DNA of 64,000 nt from Pararhodobacter zhoushanensis (GCF_003990445.1 NZ_REEZ01000001.1:748358-812357); one strand, 5' to 3'. Positions 18,054 to 28,231 are shown, counted from the stretch's first letter. The notes: generated from the letters alone by a model not told the origin. Numbers and translations are program-made.

Positions 18054-19592
18054 TCACTCCAGATCCTGTGGCAGCAGCGCGGCGGGCAGGTTCTGGTAGC
18101 ACACCGGTCGCAGGAACCGCCGGATCGCCAGCGTACCGACCGAGGTTGCGCCGAAATTGGTGCTGGCCGGGTACGGCCCGCCGTGCACCATTGCGTCGCA
18201 GACCTCCACGCCGGTGGGATAGCCGTTAACCAGCAGCCGCCCCGCCTTGCGCTCGAGGATCGGCATCAGGCCCAACGCCAGATCGGTGTCGGCCTCGTCC
18301 ATATGCAGCGTGCAGGTCAGCTGGCCCTGCAACGAACGGGCAACGGCGCGCATCTCCTCCAGATCCGCGACCTGCACGATCAGACCCAGCGGACCGAAGA
18401 CCTCATGCCCCAGCGCTTCATTCGCCAGCCAGTCGGCACCGGTGGTCATAAAGAGATAGGGCGTCGCGTTGCGACGGTCGCAGACCGAGGTCAGCACCGC
18501 CTGTACCCCCGCCGAGCCCGCGATCTGGTCGCGGCCCTTGCGGTAGGCGTTCGCGATGCCGTCGGTGAGCATGGTCTGCGCGGCGGCCCCGTCCAGTGAG
18601 GCGGTGGCCTTGGCGATAAAGGCTTCGGTGTCCGGGCCTCTGAGCGTCACGACCACGCCGGGATTGGTGCAGAACTGCCCCGCGCCCATGGTCAGCGACC
18701 CGGTCCAGCCCGCCGCGATCTGCGCGCCGCGCGCGGCCAGCGCGGCGGGGAGCAGGAACATCGGGTTCACGCTGCCCAGCTCGCCAAAGAACGGGATCGG
18801 GTTGGGCCGCGCTGCGCACAGATCAAACAGCGCCCGCCCCGCACCCAGTGAGCCGGTAAAGCCGACCGCGGTGATCAGCGGATGCCGCACCAGCGCGCCG
18901 CCGACCTCAATACTGCCACCGTGCACGACTGAAACCGTACCGGGATGCACGCCGCATCGGGTGATCGCCGCAAGGATCGCCTCGGCGACCAGTTCGGTGG
19001 TGGCGGGATGCGCCTCGTGCCCTTTGACGACCACCGGACAGCCCGCGGCAAGGGCCGAGGCCGTGTCGCCCCCGGCGGTCGAGAACGCGAGCGGGAAGTT
19101 CGACGCACCGAACACCGCGACCGGGCCGACAGGGCGTTCGATCATCCGCAGTTCGGGGCGTGGGGCGGGCTGGCGGTCGGGCAAGGCGGGATCGACGCGC
19201 CGGTCGAGGTAATCGCCCGCGCGGATATGGCTGGCAAAGAGGCGCAACTGGCCGGTGGTGCGCCCGCGCTCGCCCTCAAGCCGGGCGGTGGGCAGGCCGG
19301 TCTCGGCGTTGCCGGTGGCGGTGAGCAGCGCGCCGCGTGCCTCGATTTCCTCGGCAATCGCCTCAAGAAACGCGGCGCGGGTCTCACGCGACGCGTAGCC
19401 ATAGGACCAGAAGGCGTCCTCAGCGGCCTGACAAGCAGCGTCGATCAGCACCGCCGACCCGGCAGAAAACCGATAGGCCGGGCCGGTGGACGGGGCCGAG
19501 GAGAAGGTTGTTTCTGCCCCCACCCACGCTCCCGCGATCAGGTGTTTGCCGTGCGGTTCATAAGTCACGCCCATCCCCCTTACTTCCCCCAC
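18054..19592 (-). CDS. araE: 2-oxoglutarate semialdehyde (2,5-dioxovalerate) dehydrogenase
   Basis: This 512-residue aldehyde dehydrogenase belongs to the KGSADH group. Motifs are VFGASNFPLAFSTAGGDTA (cofactor region), FTGSLGAGRALFDL, GELGSVNP and the nucleophile in GQFCTNPG. It oxidises 2-oxoglutarate semialdehyde to 2-oxoglutarate, the last step of the non-phosphorylating L-arabinose route. The ATG at 19592 overlaps the preceding gene by 13 bases. An internal ATG at 19574 is an alternative start. The symbol follows the Azospirillum pathway naming and rests on context as well as sequence. Confidence 0.88.
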   Translation of the reverse strand: MGEVRGMGVTYEPHGKHLIAGAWVGAETTFSSAPSTGPAYRFSAGSAVLIDAACQAAEDAFWSYGYASRETRAAFLEAIAEEIEARGALLTATGNAETGLPTARLEGERGRTTGQLRLFASHIRAGDYLDRRVDPALPDRQPAPRPELRMIERPVGPVAVFGASNFPLAFSTAGGDTASALAAGCPVVVKGHEAHPATTELVAEAILAAITRCGVHPGTVSVVHGGSIEVGGALVRHPLITAVGFTGSLGAGRALFDLCAARPNPIPFFGELGSVNPMFLLPAALAARGAQIAAGWTGSLTMGAGQFCTNPGVVVTLRGPDTEAFIAKATASLDGAAAQTMLTDGIANAYRKGRDQIAGSAGVQAVLTSVCDRRNATPYLFMTTGADWLANEALGHEVFGPLGLIVQVADLEEMRAVARSLQGQLTCTLHMDEADTDLALGLMPILERKAGRLLVNGYPTGVEVCDAMVHGGPYPASTNFGATSVGTLAIRRFLRPVCYQNLPAALLPQDLE

Positions 19593-20497
19593 CGAAGTGC
19601 AATCAGATCCAGCTCACCCGCCAGTTGCAACAACCGTGTGCGTGTGCGCTCGGACATCGGCTGCAACGGATGGCGCACGGCATCGCTGCCGATCACCCCG
19701 CCCGCCCTCATCACCGTCTTGGCCGCCCGCAACCCGCATTGGCGGTTCTCGTGGTTGATCAGCGGCAGGCACAGCTTCCACTGCGCCAGCGCGCCGTCGG
19801 TATCGCCCGAGCGGTAGCGGGTGACGATGGGACGGATCCTCTCGGGCTGCAGGGCCGAGGTCATCGTGCCCGTCGCGCCCGCGTCAAGATCGGCAAGCAG
19901 GGTTACGGCTTCCTCGCCATCAAACGGCCCGACAATATCGGCGCCCCCGGCGGCGATCAGCGCGGCCAGTTTGTCGGCGGCAAAGGGCGTTTCCATCTTG
20001 AAATAGCTGACATTCTCAATCTCGCGCGCCATGCGGACCAGCAGCGGCACCGACAATGTCACCCCTGACAGCGGCGCGTCCTGCACCATGATCGGGATCG
20101 AAATAGCGTCCGACACCGCCGCGAAATGCTCCCATATCCCCAGCTCTCCCGGCACCAGTCCAACGCCGTGATAGGGCGGCATCATCATCACCATGCTGGC
20201 CCCCATCGCCTGCGCGGCGCGGGCACGCTCGACGACGATGCCGGTGTGGAAATGGCTGATGGTGACGATCACCGGCACGCGCCCGGCGACATGCTCAAGA
20301 CTGACGCGCATCAAAAGCGCGCGTTCGTCATCCGACAGCAGGAACTGTTCCGAGTAGTTCGCGAGGATGCAGATCGCATCGACGCCCTGATCGATCATGC
20401 AATCGAGCACGCGGCGCATGCCCTCTTCATCGACCCGGCCATCGGCGTGGAAGGGGGTTGGCGCGACGGGCAGGATACCTGTTAACGGATGCTTCAT
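19580..20497 (-). CDS. araD: DapA-family dehydratase, probable L-2-keto-3-deoxyarabonate dehydratase
   Basis: This 305-residue TIM-barrel protein of the dihydrodipicolinate synthase family starts at MKHPLTGILPVAPTPFH, with the Schiff-base lysine at Lys167 (SYFKMETP). The ANYSEQFLLSDDER segment and the genes on either side point to L-2-keto-3-deoxyarabonate dehydratase, which makes 2-oxoglutarate semialdehyde for the next enzyme. This is not the araD of the ribulose-phosphate pathway. The start at 20497 overlaps the galM-like stop by four bases and follows AAAGGA. An aldolase activity on the same acid remains possible. Confidence 0.85.
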   Translation of the reverse strand: MKHPLTGILPVAPTPFHADGRVDEEGMRRVLDCMIDQGVDAICILANYSEQFLLSDDERALLMRVSLEHVAGRVPVIVTISHFHTGIVVERARAAQAMGASMVMMMPPYHGVGLVPGELGIWEHFAAVSDAISIPIMVQDAPLSGVTLSVPLLVRMAREIENVSYFKMETPFAADKLAALIAAGGADIVGPFDGEEAVTLLADLDAGATGTMTSALQPERIRPIVTRYRSGDTDGALAQWKLCLPLINHENRQCGLRAAKTVMRAGGVIGSDAVRHPLQPMSERTRTRLLQLAGELDLIALRWGK

Positions 20498-21528
20498 GGT
20501 TTGGTCCTTTCCTGATCCGAACCCGGCCGGCGGGTCACCGCATAGCGCGAAACCTGCGTCCAGCGCGCGCCGGGTCTGAGCGTGATGGGCGGAAAATCGG
20601 GTTGATTGGGGGCGTCGGGCCAAGCTTGCGGCTCGATGGCCAGACCGGCGTGCGGGCGGTACGGCTGGCCGGTGTGCGTGCGCAGCGCACCGGTGTTGAT
20701 ATGCACGCCGTCATAGAGCTGCAGGCCGATGGCGTCGGTGGCAATTTCCAGCGTCACCTCGCCATGGCTCAGCCAGCAAACCGGGCGCAGCGCGGGTGTG
20801 CCCGGCAGGCAAAGGTTATGGTTAAGGGGCGCATCCCCCGCCGCCATGACAGCGCGCTGAGAGCGGAAATCGAAGCGGGTTCCAGCAACCGGTGCCTGAA
20901 CGCCAAGGGGGATTTCGGCGGCATCGGTGGGTAGGTATGTCTCAGCCGCGACCCGCAGGCGATGGTCTGTCAGCCCGTCGGCTGCGCCAAGGGTCCAGTA
21001 GGAATGCGGCGCGAAGTTGCAGAACGTCGGCGCGTCGGTCTGTGCGTCGAGCGACAGGGTCAGCGCGCCCTCGTCATCAAGGCTGTAGCGGGCGGTCAGG
21101 TCGAGCGTGCCGGGAAAGCCGTCCAGCCCGTCGGGCAGCCGGATCGACAGCGCGCAGCTGGTGGCATCGTGGCCGTCAAACCGCCAGTTCGCCTGCCCCG
21201 TGCCGTGCGAGCCTCCGTGCAGCGTGGTGCGCCCCGCCTCGTTGCGATCCAGCGCCAGCACGCGCCCGTCCAGCACCGCACGCCCCCCCGCGATGCGGTT
21301 GGCAACGCGCCCGACGACGGCGCCGAAATAGATCATCTCGTCCAGATAGGGCGTGAAATCGGGGCTGCCGAGAACCATCGCCTCGGCCACGCCTGCGATG
21401 CGAAAATCCTGCACGCTGGCACCCCAGCTCATCACCCAGACGGTTGTGCCGCCATTCTCCAGCCGGACGCGCCAGACCGGGCTGCCATCGGGTGCCGTGC
21501 CAAATTGTTGGATTGTGTCTTGCTGCAT
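20494..21528 (-). CDS. galM: Aldose 1-epimerase (mutarotase)
   Basis: This 344-residue GalM-type protein has motifs YFGAVVGRVANRIAGGRAVLDG, LHGGSHGTGQANW (catalytic His region), NFAPHSYWTLG (second His) and a late acidic residue in AIEPQAWPD. It interconverts the anomers of galactose or arabinose to feed the pyranose 1-dehydrogenase, whose gene ends seven bases upstream. The ATG at 21528 follows GGTGAGGG. Confidence 0.9.
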   Translation of the reverse strand: MQQDTIQQFGTAPDGSPVWRVRLENGGTTVWVMSWGASVQDFRIAGVAEAMVLGSPDFTPYLDEMIYFGAVVGRVANRIAGGRAVLDGRVLALDRNEAGRTTLHGGSHGTGQANWRFDGHDATSCALSIRLPDGLDGFPGTLDLTARYSLDDEGALTLSLDAQTDAPTFCNFAPHSYWTLGAADGLTDHRLRVAAETYLPTDAAEIPLGVQAPVAGTRFDFRSQRAVMAAGDAPLNHNLCLPGTPALRPVCWLSHGEVTLEIATDAIGLQLYDGVHINTGALRTHTGQPYRPHAGLAIEPQAWPDAPNQPDFPPITLRPGARWTQVSRYAVTRRPGSDQERTKP

Positions 21529-21535
21529 CGCACCC

Positions 21536-22465
21536 TCACCAATTGAACGGGTCGGCCGCAACGCGCCGCCCCAGTGCAAGAGCGTCGGCCACCAGCCGCA
21601 TGGGCGCAAGGTCCACATCGCAGCCGCCGCGCTGGATCAACTGGGCGAATTTGGCGTAGAGCCGCGGGTATTCGCCGGCGAGCGCCGGGACATTGGGGTC
21701 CACCAGATCACCCCCGTCCACCGACAGATGCGCCCCGCCCCCGGTCAGGCGCATCAGCCCGGCGTCGGTTTCGGCCTCAATGGTCCAGGTCTGCTCGCCC
21801 TCGTGGCGGAAATCGTAATCCGCGGCGATCTCGGCCCCGCCTGGATGATAAAAGTCGAGCCGTGCGGCAATCGGCGTCTGGCGGTTTTCTGGCACCTCGA
21901 GCACCGCCGACGTGACATGGATCGGCACCGGCAGGATCTCGGTCACGATGGACAGCGCGTTGATGCCGGGGTCAAAAACCCCCATCCCGCCGGGTTCCCA
22001 GATCCAGTCCTGCCCCGGATGCCAACGGCGCACGTCTTCCTTCCACATCACGCGCAGGCTGCGCAGCGCCCGCTCCGCCAGCCAGCTTTTCGCCGCCGCC
22101 ACGCCTGCGGCCTCGCGCGAGTGCCACGTAGCGAACAGCGAAACGCGGTGGGCACGGGCCAGCGCTTCGAGCGCGTGAACCTCGGCCAGCGTCGCGCCCG
22201 GCGGCTTTTCCAGCATCACATGCCGACCGGCAGAAAGCGCTTGCACTGCATACTCAAAGCGCGGCACCGGCGGCAGGCAAAGCGAGACGACGCGAATATC
22301 CGGGCGCTGCGCAAACAGCGTGTCCAGATCCGGGTAGTCCTGCACACCCTCAACCCGCCCGTGACGCGAGACCGTCGCCGCCAGCTCCCAATCCGGGCTG
22401 GTGGCGATGGCGGGCACATGCGCGTCCCGCGCGATCTTGCCGATGCCGATCAGGGCGATGTCCAT
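21536..22465 (-). CDS. araA: L-arabinose / D-galactose 1-dehydrogenase (Gfo/Idh/MocA family)
   Basis: This 309-residue oxidoreductase has IGIGKIARDAHVPAIA at the nucleotide-binding end, MLEKPPGATLAEVHALEAL with the catalytic lysine, FATWHSREA, and WKEDVRRWHPGQDWIWEPG followed by GVFDPGINALSIVT. Length and motifs match, from memory, the Azospirillum brasilense L-arabinose 1-dehydrogenase, which also accepts D-galactose. Its product is the lactone hydrolysed by the enzyme at 15704. Start and upstream stop overlap as TGATG. This araA is unrelated to L-arabinose isomerase. Confidence 0.92.
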   Translation of the reverse strand: MDIALIGIGKIARDAHVPAIATSPDWELAATVSRHGRVEGVQDYPDLDTLFAQRPDIRVVSLCLPPVPRFEYAVQALSAGRHVMLEKPPGATLAEVHALEALARAHRVSLFATWHSREAAGVAAAKSWLAERALRSLRVMWKEDVRRWHPGQDWIWEPGGMGVFDPGINALSIVTEILPVPIHVTSAVLEVPENRQTPIAARLDFYHPGGAEIAADYDFRHEGEQTWTIEAETDAGLMRLTGGGAHLSVDGGDLVDPNVPALAGEYPRLYAKFAQLIQRGGCDVDLAPMRLVADALALGRRVAADPFNW

Positions 22466-24207
22466 CAATGCGAATCCTTTCCGACCGGCGAACCCCGGCA
22501 ACCCTTGAGGAAATCCAGATCCGCCCCGGTATCCGCCCCCTCGACATGCGCCTGATGCAGCCACGCATAGCCGCTCTCGGGGCGCTCGTGGTTGGGCCGC
22601 CACGCGGCCAGCCGTTCGGCCAGTTCCGCGTCGGAAATATCCAGATGCAGGCTGCGCCCCGGCACATCCAGCGCGATCATATCACCGTCGCGCACCACGG
22701 CCAGTGGCCCGCCCGCCGCCGCTTCGGGCGCGGTGTGTAGCACCACGGTGCCATAGGCGGTGCCCGACATGCGCGCGTCGGAAATGCGTACCATATCGGT
22801 GATGCCCTTTTTCAGCACCTTGGAGGGCAGGCCCATATTGCCGACCTCGGACATGCCCGGATAGCCCTTTGGTCCGCAATTCTTGAGCACCATCACGCAG
22901 GTTTCGTCGATGTCCAGATCGGGGTCTTCGATGCGCGCCTTGTAGTCGTCGATGTCCTCGAACACGACCGCCCTGCCCCGGTGCACCAGCAAATGTTTCG
23001 ACGCCGCCGACGGCTTCAGCACCGCGCCGCGCGGGGCCAGATTGCCCTTGAGCACCGCGATGCCCCCCTGCGCCGCCAGCGCCTGATCCAGCGGCCGGAT
23101 CACATCGTCGTTGTGGTTGATGACGTCCTTGACCTCATCCCAGATGCTTTGCCCGGATACGGTCAGCGCGTCCTTGTGCAACTGCCCGCCCTCGCCCAGA
23201 CGTTTGAGCACCACGGGCAGGCCACCGGCATAAAAGAACTCTTCCATCAGGTACTTGCCCGATGGCATCAGATTGACGATCGTTGCCACATCGCGCCCGC
23301 AGCGGTCCCAGTCATCCAAGGTCAGGTCGATGCCGACCCGGCCCGCGATGGCCAGCAGATGGATCACCGCATTGGTCGACCCGCCAATCGCGCCATTGGT
23401 GCGGATCGCGTTCTCGAAGGCCTGTTTGGTCAGGATGTCGGACGGTTTCAGGTCATCCTTGACCATCTGCACGATGCGCCGCCCCGACAGTTGCGCCATG
23501 ACGCGGCGGCGGCTGTCGACGGCCGGGATCGCGGCGTTGCCCGAGAGGGCCATGCCCAGCGCCTCGGCCATCGAAGCCATGGTGCTGGCCGTGCCCATCG
23601 TGTTGCAGGTGCCCGAGGAACGGGACATCGACGCCTCGGCCTCGAGAAATTCCTCCTGCGTCATCTCGCCTGCCTTCACGGCTTCCGAGAATTTCCACAG
23701 ATGCGTGCCCGATCCGACCCGCTCACCGCGGAAATACCCGTTCAGCATGGGCCCGCCAGTCACCACGATGGAGGGCAGATCCGTCGAGGCCGCCGCCATC
23801 AGCAGGCTGGGCGTGGTCTTGTCGCAGCCGACCAGCAAAACGGCGCCGTCGATAGGCTGGCCGCGCATCTGTTCCTCGATGCTGAGCGCAGCCAGATTGC
23901 GGAACATCATCGCCGTCGGGCGAAACGTGTTTTCCGAGGCCGAGAAGACCGGCACTTCGACCGGAAATCCTCCGGCCTCCCACACGCCGGCCTTAACCTT
24001 TTCCGCCAGTTCGCGCAGATGCCCGTTGCAGGGCGTCAGGTCCGACCAGGTGTTCAGAATGCCGATGATCGGGCGGCCGTCGAACAGGTCGTGCGGGTGG
24101 CCCTGGTTCTTCATCCAGCCGCGGTGATAGATCGTGTCGCGTGAGGTGCCGCCGTACCATTCCTGGCTGCGCAGCTTTCTTGGCCATGATGCTGGTTGAA
24201 ACGTCAT
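22465..24207 (-). CDS. araC: L-arabonate dehydratase (IlvD/EDD family)
   Basis: This 580-residue iron-sulfur dehydratase starts at MTFQPASWPRKLRSQEWYGG. The cluster cysteines are in TPCNGH, LVGCDKTTP and SSGTCNTMGTAST. The ending DLDFLKGCRGSPVGKDSH and much of the body match, from memory, the rhizobial L-arabinonate dehydratase, which also uses D-galactonate and D-fuconate. It makes the 2-keto-3-deoxy acid at which the pentose and hexose branches divide. It lies 28 bases after the transporter permease gene. This araC is not the AraC regulator. Confidence 0.94.
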   Translation of the reverse strand: MTFQPASWPRKLRSQEWYGGTSRDTIYHRGWMKNQGHPHDLFDGRPIIGILNTWSDLTPCNGHLRELAEKVKAGVWEAGGFPVEVPVFSASENTFRPTAMMFRNLAALSIEEQMRGQPIDGAVLLVGCDKTTPSLLMAAASTDLPSIVVTGGPMLNGYFRGERVGSGTHLWKFSEAVKAGEMTQEEFLEAEASMSRSSGTCNTMGTASTMASMAEALGMALSGNAAIPAVDSRRRVMAQLSGRRIVQMVKDDLKPSDILTKQAFENAIRTNGAIGGSTNAVIHLLAIAGRVGIDLTLDDWDRCGRDVATIVNLMPSGKYLMEEFFYAGGLPVVLKRLGEGGQLHKDALTVSGQSIWDEVKDVINHNDDVIRPLDQALAAQGGIAVLKGNLAPRGAVLKPSAASKHLLVHRGRAVVFEDIDDYKARIEDPDLDIDETCVMVLKNCGPKGYPGMSEVGNMGLPSKVLKKGITDMVRISDARMSGTAYGTVVLHTAPEAAAGGPLAVVRDGDMIALDVPGRSLHLDISDAELAERLAAWRPNHERPESGYAWLHQAHVEGADTGADLDFLKGCRGSPVGKDSH

Positions 24208-24235
24208 CTTGATCCCCTTGGAAAAGCGGCTGCGC

Positions 24236-25438
24236 TCAGCTCTGCTTGCCCTTGTTGTAAACATCGAAACAGACAGCGGCGAGCAGGACCAAGCCCTTGA
24301 TAACCTGCTGATAATCAATGCCGATGCCCATGATCGACATGCCGTTGTTCATCACCCCCATGATGAAGGCACCGACCACCGCCCCGACGATCTTGCCGAC
24401 CCCGCCGGACATTGACGCCCCGCCGATGAACACCGCCGCGATCACGTCCAGCTCGACGGCGAAGCCCGCCTTGGGCGTCGCCGAGTTCAGCCGGGCGGCG
24501 TAGATCAGCCCGGCCAGCGCGGCCAGCATCCCCATGTTGACGAAGGCCAGAAAGGTCAGGCGCTCGGTCTTGATCCCCGAGAGTTTGGCGGCTTTCTGGT
24601 TACCGCCCAGCGCATAGATGCGCCGTCCGATCACGGTATTCTCGGTCAGAAAGGCGTAGATCACCGTCAGCACGGCCATCGAGATCAGCACATTGGGCAG
24701 ACCCCGGAAGGTGGCGAGCTTGTAGGCCACGAACACCAGCGCCCCGGCAACGATGGTGACGCGGGCGACGAAGAAGGCGGTCGGCTCAGTCTCCATGCCG
24801 TATTGCTGCTTGCGGAAACGGGCGCGCAGGCTGAGCCAGACGATGGTGCCCGCCGCGATGATCCCCGCAGAAACGGCGGTGCCGTTGGGCGTGGGACGCT
24901 CGAACCCGAAGATGTCGGGCACAAAACCGGTCGACAGCGCCTGAAAATTGCTGGGGAACGGGCCGACGGACTGGCCTTCGAGCAGCCAGAGCGACAGGCC
25001 CCGGAACACCAGCATCCCGGCCAGCGTGACGATGAAGGACGGGATCTTCCAATAGGCGACCCAATAGCCCTGCGCGGCACCGATAAACAGGCCAACGACC
25101 AGACAGGCGGGCATGGCGATATAGATCGGCCAGTGCCACTGCACGACCATCACCGCCGCCACCGCCCCGATGAACCCCATGACGGACCCCACCGACAAGT
25201 CGATGTTGCCCGAGACGATGACCACCAGCATGCCGAGCGCCATCACGATGATATAGCTGTTTTGCAAGAACAGGTTGGTGATGTTGATCGGCCGCAACAG
25301 CGTGCCATCGGTGACCACCTGAAAGAACAGCATGATCGCGATCAGCGCGAACAGCAGGCCGTAGTCGCGCACATGGGTCTTCAGGTAATGGCCGAAGTTC
25401 TTTTGCACCCGCACGGTGCCGGTTTCAGCCGATTGCAT
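24236..25438 (-). CDS. gguB: Multiple-sugar ABC transporter permease, GguB/XylH type
   Basis: This 400-residue inner-membrane protein is of the BPD_transp_2 (ribose/xylose/galactose) family. Many hydrophobic segments are visible, for example YGLLFALIAIMLFFQVV and IVMALGMLVVIVSGNIDLSVGSVMGF, plus the cytoplasmic loop GGNQKAAKLSGI. It works with the ATPase encoded just upstream, whose gene it overlaps by 14 bases, and the ChvE-like binding protein. Confidence 0.93.
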   Translation of the reverse strand: MQSAETGTVRVQKNFGHYLKTHVRDYGLLFALIAIMLFFQVVTDGTLLRPINITNLFLQNSYIIVMALGMLVVIVSGNIDLSVGSVMGFIGAVAAVMVVQWHWPIYIAMPACLVVGLFIGAAQGYWVAYWKIPSFIVTLAGMLVFRGLSLWLLEGQSVGPFPSNFQALSTGFVPDIFGFERPTPNGTAVSAGIIAAGTIVWLSLRARFRKQQYGMETEPTAFFVARVTIVAGALVFVAYKLATFRGLPNVLISMAVLTVIYAFLTENTVIGRRIYALGGNQKAAKLSGIKTERLTFLAFVNMGMLAALAGLIYAARLNSATPKAGFAVELDVIAAVFIGGASMSGGVGKIVGAVVGAFIMGVMNNGMSIMGIGIDYQQVIKGLVLLAAVCFDVYNKGKQS

Positions 25439-26969
25439 GGCTGTTCTCCTGTGTGTTCACGATGAGCGACATGATGCGCTCCTGGCTGGCCTCGGCGGCG
25501 GACAACTCGCCGACCAGCGCCCCCTCATTCATGACGTAGATCCGGTCGCACATGCCCAGCAGTTCGGGCATTTCGGACGAGATCATCACCACCCCTTTGC
25601 CGTCGCGGCTCAGGTCGTTGATAATTCCGTAAATCTCGAATTTCGCACCGACATCAATGCCGCGCGTCGGCTCGTCGAGGATCAGCACCTCAGGCCCGGC
25701 GAACAGCCATTTTGACAGCACGACCTTTTGCTGGTTGCCGCCCGACAGGTTCACCACATGCTGAAACACGCTGGGCGTGCGGATGTTCATCGCCGCCCGG
25801 TAGCGTTCAGCCACGCGGGTTTCCTCGGCCATGTTCAGCACCCCGGCGCTGGAAACGGCGGGCAGATTGGCCAGGGTGATGTTGCGCTCGATGGTCTCAT
25901 CCAGCACCAGCCCCAGGCTTTTGCGGTCCTCGGTGACATAGGCCAGCCCGGCGGCAATCGCCCCGGTCACCGTCGAGACATTGACCGGCTGACCATGCAG
26001 CTGCACGTCGCCGGAAATGTTGCGCCCGTAAGACCGGCCAAAGAGGCTCATCGCCAGTTCGGTACGCCCCGAACCCATCAGCCCCGCGATCCCCACCACT
26101 TCCCCGGCGCGGACGTTGAAGCTCACGTTGCGGATGACCTGACGATCGGCATGGTCAGGGTGCCAGACGTTCCAGTTGCTGACCTCAAGCAGCATCTCAC
26201 CTGCCCGCGGCTCGCGCTCAGGGTAGCGGTTGGCCATATCCCGGCCGACCATGTCGCGCACAATCTGGGCTTCGCTGACCGCCTGAGTGGTGGCGTCCAG
26301 TGTCGAGACAGTCGAGCCGTCGCGGATCACGGTGATCGTATCGGCCACCCGGCGGATTTCGTTCAGCTTGTGGCTGATGATGATCTGCGTGACGCCCTGC
26401 GCTTTCAGCTCCAGCATCAGGTCCAGCAGTGCCTGACTGTCGGATTCACTGAGCGCGGCGGTCGGTTCGTCGAGGATCAGCAGGCGGACCTCTTTGGACA
26501 GCGCCTTGGCAATCTCGACCAGCTGCTGCTTGCCGACGCCCAGCGTATCCACCAGCGTGGTCGGCGGCTCGGTCAGACCGACTTTCCTGAGCAGGGCTTC
26601 GGTGCGCTTGTTGGTTTCATGCCAGTTGATGACCCCGCCGCGCGCCAGTTCGTTGCCCAGATACAGGTTCTCGGCAATCGACAAGAGCGGCACCAGCGCC
26701 AGCTCCTGATGGATGATGATAATCCCGCGCGCCTCGCTGTCCGCGGTCGAGCGAAACTGCGCCAGCGCGCCGTCGTAATGGATCTCGCCGTCATAGCTGC
26801 CTGCGGGATAGACCCCCGACAGCACCTTCATCAGCGTTGATTTCCCCGCGCCGTTCTCCCCGACCAGCGCGTGAATTTCCCCCTGCCGCACCGACAGGGT
26901 CACCCTATCCAGCGCCTTGACGCCCGGAAATGTCTTGGTGATCGACCGCATCTCAAGCAGCGCAGGCAT
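25425..26969 (-). CDS. gguA: Multiple-sugar ABC transporter ATP-binding protein, GguA type
   Basis: This 514-residue protein has two fused ABC domains. The first has Walker A GENGAGKST, LDEPTAALSES and a complete switch region. The second has the degenerate Walker A GLMGSGRTE, signature LSGGNQQKV and LDEPTRGIDVG. This is the standard plan of monosaccharide importer ATPases. The ATG at 26969 follows GGAGGACGAGC. It is separated from the binding-protein gene by a strong hairpin, suggesting lower expression than that gene. Confidence 0.94.
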   Translation of the reverse strand: MPALLEMRSITKTFPGVKALDRVTLSVRQGEIHALVGENGAGKSTLMKVLSGVYPAGSYDGEIHYDGALAQFRSTADSEARGIIIIHQELALVPLLSIAENLYLGNELARGGVINWHETNKRTEALLRKVGLTEPPTTLVDTLGVGKQQLVEIAKALSKEVRLLILDEPTAALSESDSQALLDLMLELKAQGVTQIIISHKLNEIRRVADTITVIRDGSTVSTLDATTQAVSEAQIVRDMVGRDMANRYPEREPRAGEMLLEVSNWNVWHPDHADRQVIRNVSFNVRAGEVVGIAGLMGSGRTELAMSLFGRSYGRNISGDVQLHGQPVNVSTVTGAIAAGLAYVTEDRKSLGLVLDETIERNITLANLPAVSSAGVLNMAEETRVAERYRAAMNIRTPSVFQHVVNLSGGNQQKVVLSKWLFAGPEVLILDEPTRGIDVGAKFEIYGIINDLSRDGKGVVMISSEMPELLGMCDRIYVMNEGALVGELSAAEASQERIMSLIVNTQENSHAIG

Positions 26970-26991
26970 GCTCGTCCTCCATAGATGCAAC

Positions 26992-27025
26992 GGATCCGCC
27001 CGCATCCGGTGACACGGGCGGATCC
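26992..27025 (-). promoter_or_regulatory. Hairpin between binding-protein and ATPase genes
   Basis: GGATCCGCCCG and CGGGCGGATCC form an 11-bp perfect stem with a 12-base loop, located 24 bases past the chvE-like stop. There is no T-tract. Such hairpins commonly stabilise the 5' mRNA so that the binding protein is made in excess over the ATPase and permease. Confidence 0.65.
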
Positions 27026-27049
27026 TTGGGCCAAAGCCTTGCTTTTGCG

Positions 27050-28099
27050 TCAGTTCAGCTGGTCGGCGGTGTAATAGCCCGAGCCGACAAGCACCTCTTC
27101 CCAGTTCGACGCATCGACCGACACCGGCGAGAGCAGGTACGAGGGCACCACCAGCACGCCGTTGTCATAGGTCGAGGTATCGTTGATCTCGGGCTCGGTG
27201 CCGTTGATCAGCGCTTCGACCATCCCGACGGTCACGCGGGCCAGTTCGCGGGTGTCCTTGAACACGGTCGAGTACTGCTCACCGGCGATGATCGACTTGA
27301 CCGAGGGGATCTCGGCGTCCTGCCCCGAGACGATCGGCATCGGCAGATCGCCCGAGCCGTAGCCGACACCACGCAGCGACGACAGGATACCGATGGACAG
27401 CCCATCGTAAGGGCTGAGCACGCCATGCACCTGATTTTCGGTGTAATACGCCGACAGGATGTTATCCATCCGCGACTGCGCCACCGCACCGTCCCAGCGC
27501 AGCGTACCGACGGTTTCCATGCCTTCCTGACCGGAAGCGACATTGATCGTGCCCGCGTCGATCAGCGGTTGCAGCACCGACATGGCGCCGTTGTAGAAGA
27601 AATAGGCGTTGTTATCGTCCGGCGAGCCGCCGAAAAGTTCGACGTTATACGGGCCGTCGCCAAAACGCTCGTGCAGGCCCTCGACCAGCGAAGTGGCCTG
27701 CAGCACACCGACCTGAAAGTTGTCGAAGGTCGCGTAGTAGTCCACATGCCCGCTGTCGCGGATCAGGCGGTCATAGGCAATGACATGGATGCCCGAGGCC
27801 GCGGCGTTTTCCAGCGCGTTGGACAGGGTGGTGCCGTCGATAGCGGCGATCACCAGCACGTCCACGCCGCGCGTGATCATGTTCTCGATCTGCGCCAGCT
27901 GGTTGGGAATGTCATCTTCGGCATATTGCAGGTCGGTGTCATAGCCGGCGGCCTCGAACAACTCGACCATCGAGCGTCCGTCCGAAATCCAGCGAGACGA
28001 TGATTGGGTCGGCATGGCGATGCCGATGGTGGTGGCATAGGCGCCGCTTGTCAGCACAAGCGACGTCGCCACCGACGCCAGAAGCGCGGTGAATTTCAT
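27050..28099 (-). CDS. chvE: Periplasmic sugar-binding protein, ChvE/XylF-like
   Basis: This 349-residue protein has a signal peptide ([22 protein letters not shown]) and then [17 protein letters not shown], the form typical of ChvE-type multiple monosaccharide binding proteins. Peripla_BP-family motifs include [12 protein letters not shown] and [11 protein letters not shown]. It captures arabinose, galactose or similar aldoses for GguAB. GGGGAGGAAAAC precedes the ATG. It is divergent from a GbpR-like LysR gene, the arrangement known for chvE/gbpR in Agrobacterium. Any role in virulence sensing as in Agrobacterium is not implied. Confidence 0.9.
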   Translation of the reverse strand: MKFTALLASVATSLVLTSGAYATTIGIAMPTQSSSRWISDGRSMVELFEAAGYDTDLQYAEDDIPNQLAQIENMITRGVDVLVIAAIDGTTLSNALENAAASGIHVIAYDRLIRDSGHVDYYATFDNFQVGVLQATSLVEGLHERFGDGPYNVELFGGSPDDNNAYFFYNGAMSVLQPLIDAGTINVASGQEGMETVGTLRWDGAVAQSRMDNILSAYYTENQVHGVLSPYDGLSIGILSSLRGVGYGSGDLPMPIVSGQDAEIPSVKSIIAGEQYSTVFKDTRELARVTVGMVEALINGTEPEINDTSTYDNGVLVVPSYLLSPVSVDASNWEEVLVGSGYYTADQLN

Positions 28100-28231
28100 G
28101 TTTTCCTCCCCAAAGGCGCGCCCGCAGCAAAAAGCGTGGCGGTACGCGAACTCCGTTTCCCCGGGTCTTGTGACCCCGCGACTGTGATAGCTCCCGGTTG
28201 TATGCGTGTAAAATTTGATTATTGCTCATCT